A stretch of DNA of 64,000 nucleotides from NCBI GenBank assembly GCA_030431455.1, contig JAUIJE010000003.1, positions 514,360 to 578,359 on the forward strand, given 5' to 3'. Positions 63,938-64,000 of the stretch are shown here, in pieces. Both the position numbers and the translations under genes were made by a program. The number at the start of each line of letters is the position of its first letter. Within the stretch, counting starts at the first letter, position 1. Source of the stretch: a bacterium (GTDB taxonomy: Bacteria > Myxococcota > UBA727 > JAUIJE01). The notes under the pieces were generated by a model. The model did no database searches, was not told the DNA's origin, and saw nothing but the letters and a program-made list of their open reading frames with translations.

Positions 63938-64000
63938 GTGCCCGGGTGCGGTGTACGAAGCGTCACACATCTGGCGGCCATCGCGGGGGCCGCTTGTCCC

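Overview
The window is one GC-rich (roughly 70 %), densely packed bacterial chromosome segment. The proteins point to Myxococcota (the former myxobacterial Deltaproteobacteria). The markers are a DUF2378/TIGR02265 protein, a MYXO-CTERM-like sorting tail, Gly-Asp linkers behind secretion signals, several hybrid histidine kinases, an FHA/TPR protein and very large Cys-rich lipoproteins. I cannot name a genus. There is no insertion sequence, prophage or CRISPR array. One tRNA gene lies at the right end.

Layout. (1) 1-4654 (+): the end of a ketoacyl synthase III-like gene, then a kinase-receiver-kinase hybrid and a receiver-kinase. (2) 4830-10573 (+): cell-wall genes (M23 endopeptidase, GH3 hexosaminidase) followed by a membrane protein and a Cys-rich secreted protein. 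(3) A 656-bp gap, then 11230-14494 (+): a zinc-finger protein with two histone-fold-like domains, a membrane protein and an NtrC-type activator. (4) 14544-18768 (-): dnaX translationally coupled to an FHA/TPR membrane protein and a small membrane protein. (5) 18964-19962 (+): a complete stand-alone KAS III. (6) 19987-28736 (-): a 2023-residue TPR protein, a hydratase-family enzyme and a degenerate receiver/PATAN protein. (7) 28790-34263: VOC protein, sbcD-sbcC and an MBL-like protein. (8) 34397-39825 (-): a TonB-like protein, a membrane protein, an SRPBCC-epimerase fusion, an M17 aminopeptidase and a TIMP/netrin-like secreted protein. (9) 39930-45314: a CotH-type lipoprotein, a DUF2378 protein and, on the minus strand, a 56-residue zinc-ribbon protein coupled to an amine oxidase. 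(10) 45426-59258 (+): a four-gene operon joined by 4-bp overlaps, with two giant paralogous lipoproteins between two CsgG-like proteins. (11) 59288-63718: a fused methyltransferase/acyltransferase/zinc-ribbon protein with a PLP decarboxylase, a small lipoprotein and a diguanylate cyclase. (12) tRNA-Thr(CGT) with promoter and terminator.

How the genes work together. Most of the window is envelope and signalling biology: peptidoglycan trimming, lipoproteins, two-component systems, c-di-GMP synthesis and an FHA adaptor. A smaller set deals with DNA: DnaX, SbcCD and the predicted histone-fold protein.

The observations I rate highest are: the zinc-finger plus histone-doublet gene at 11230; a 13-base motif (CAATGNNNCTGCA and close variants) scattered in both orientations through genes and carried by otherwise rare codons; a slippery heptamer, hairpin and early -1-frame stop in dnaX that would give a gamma-sized product; and the coupled giant-lipoprotein operon at 45426-59258.
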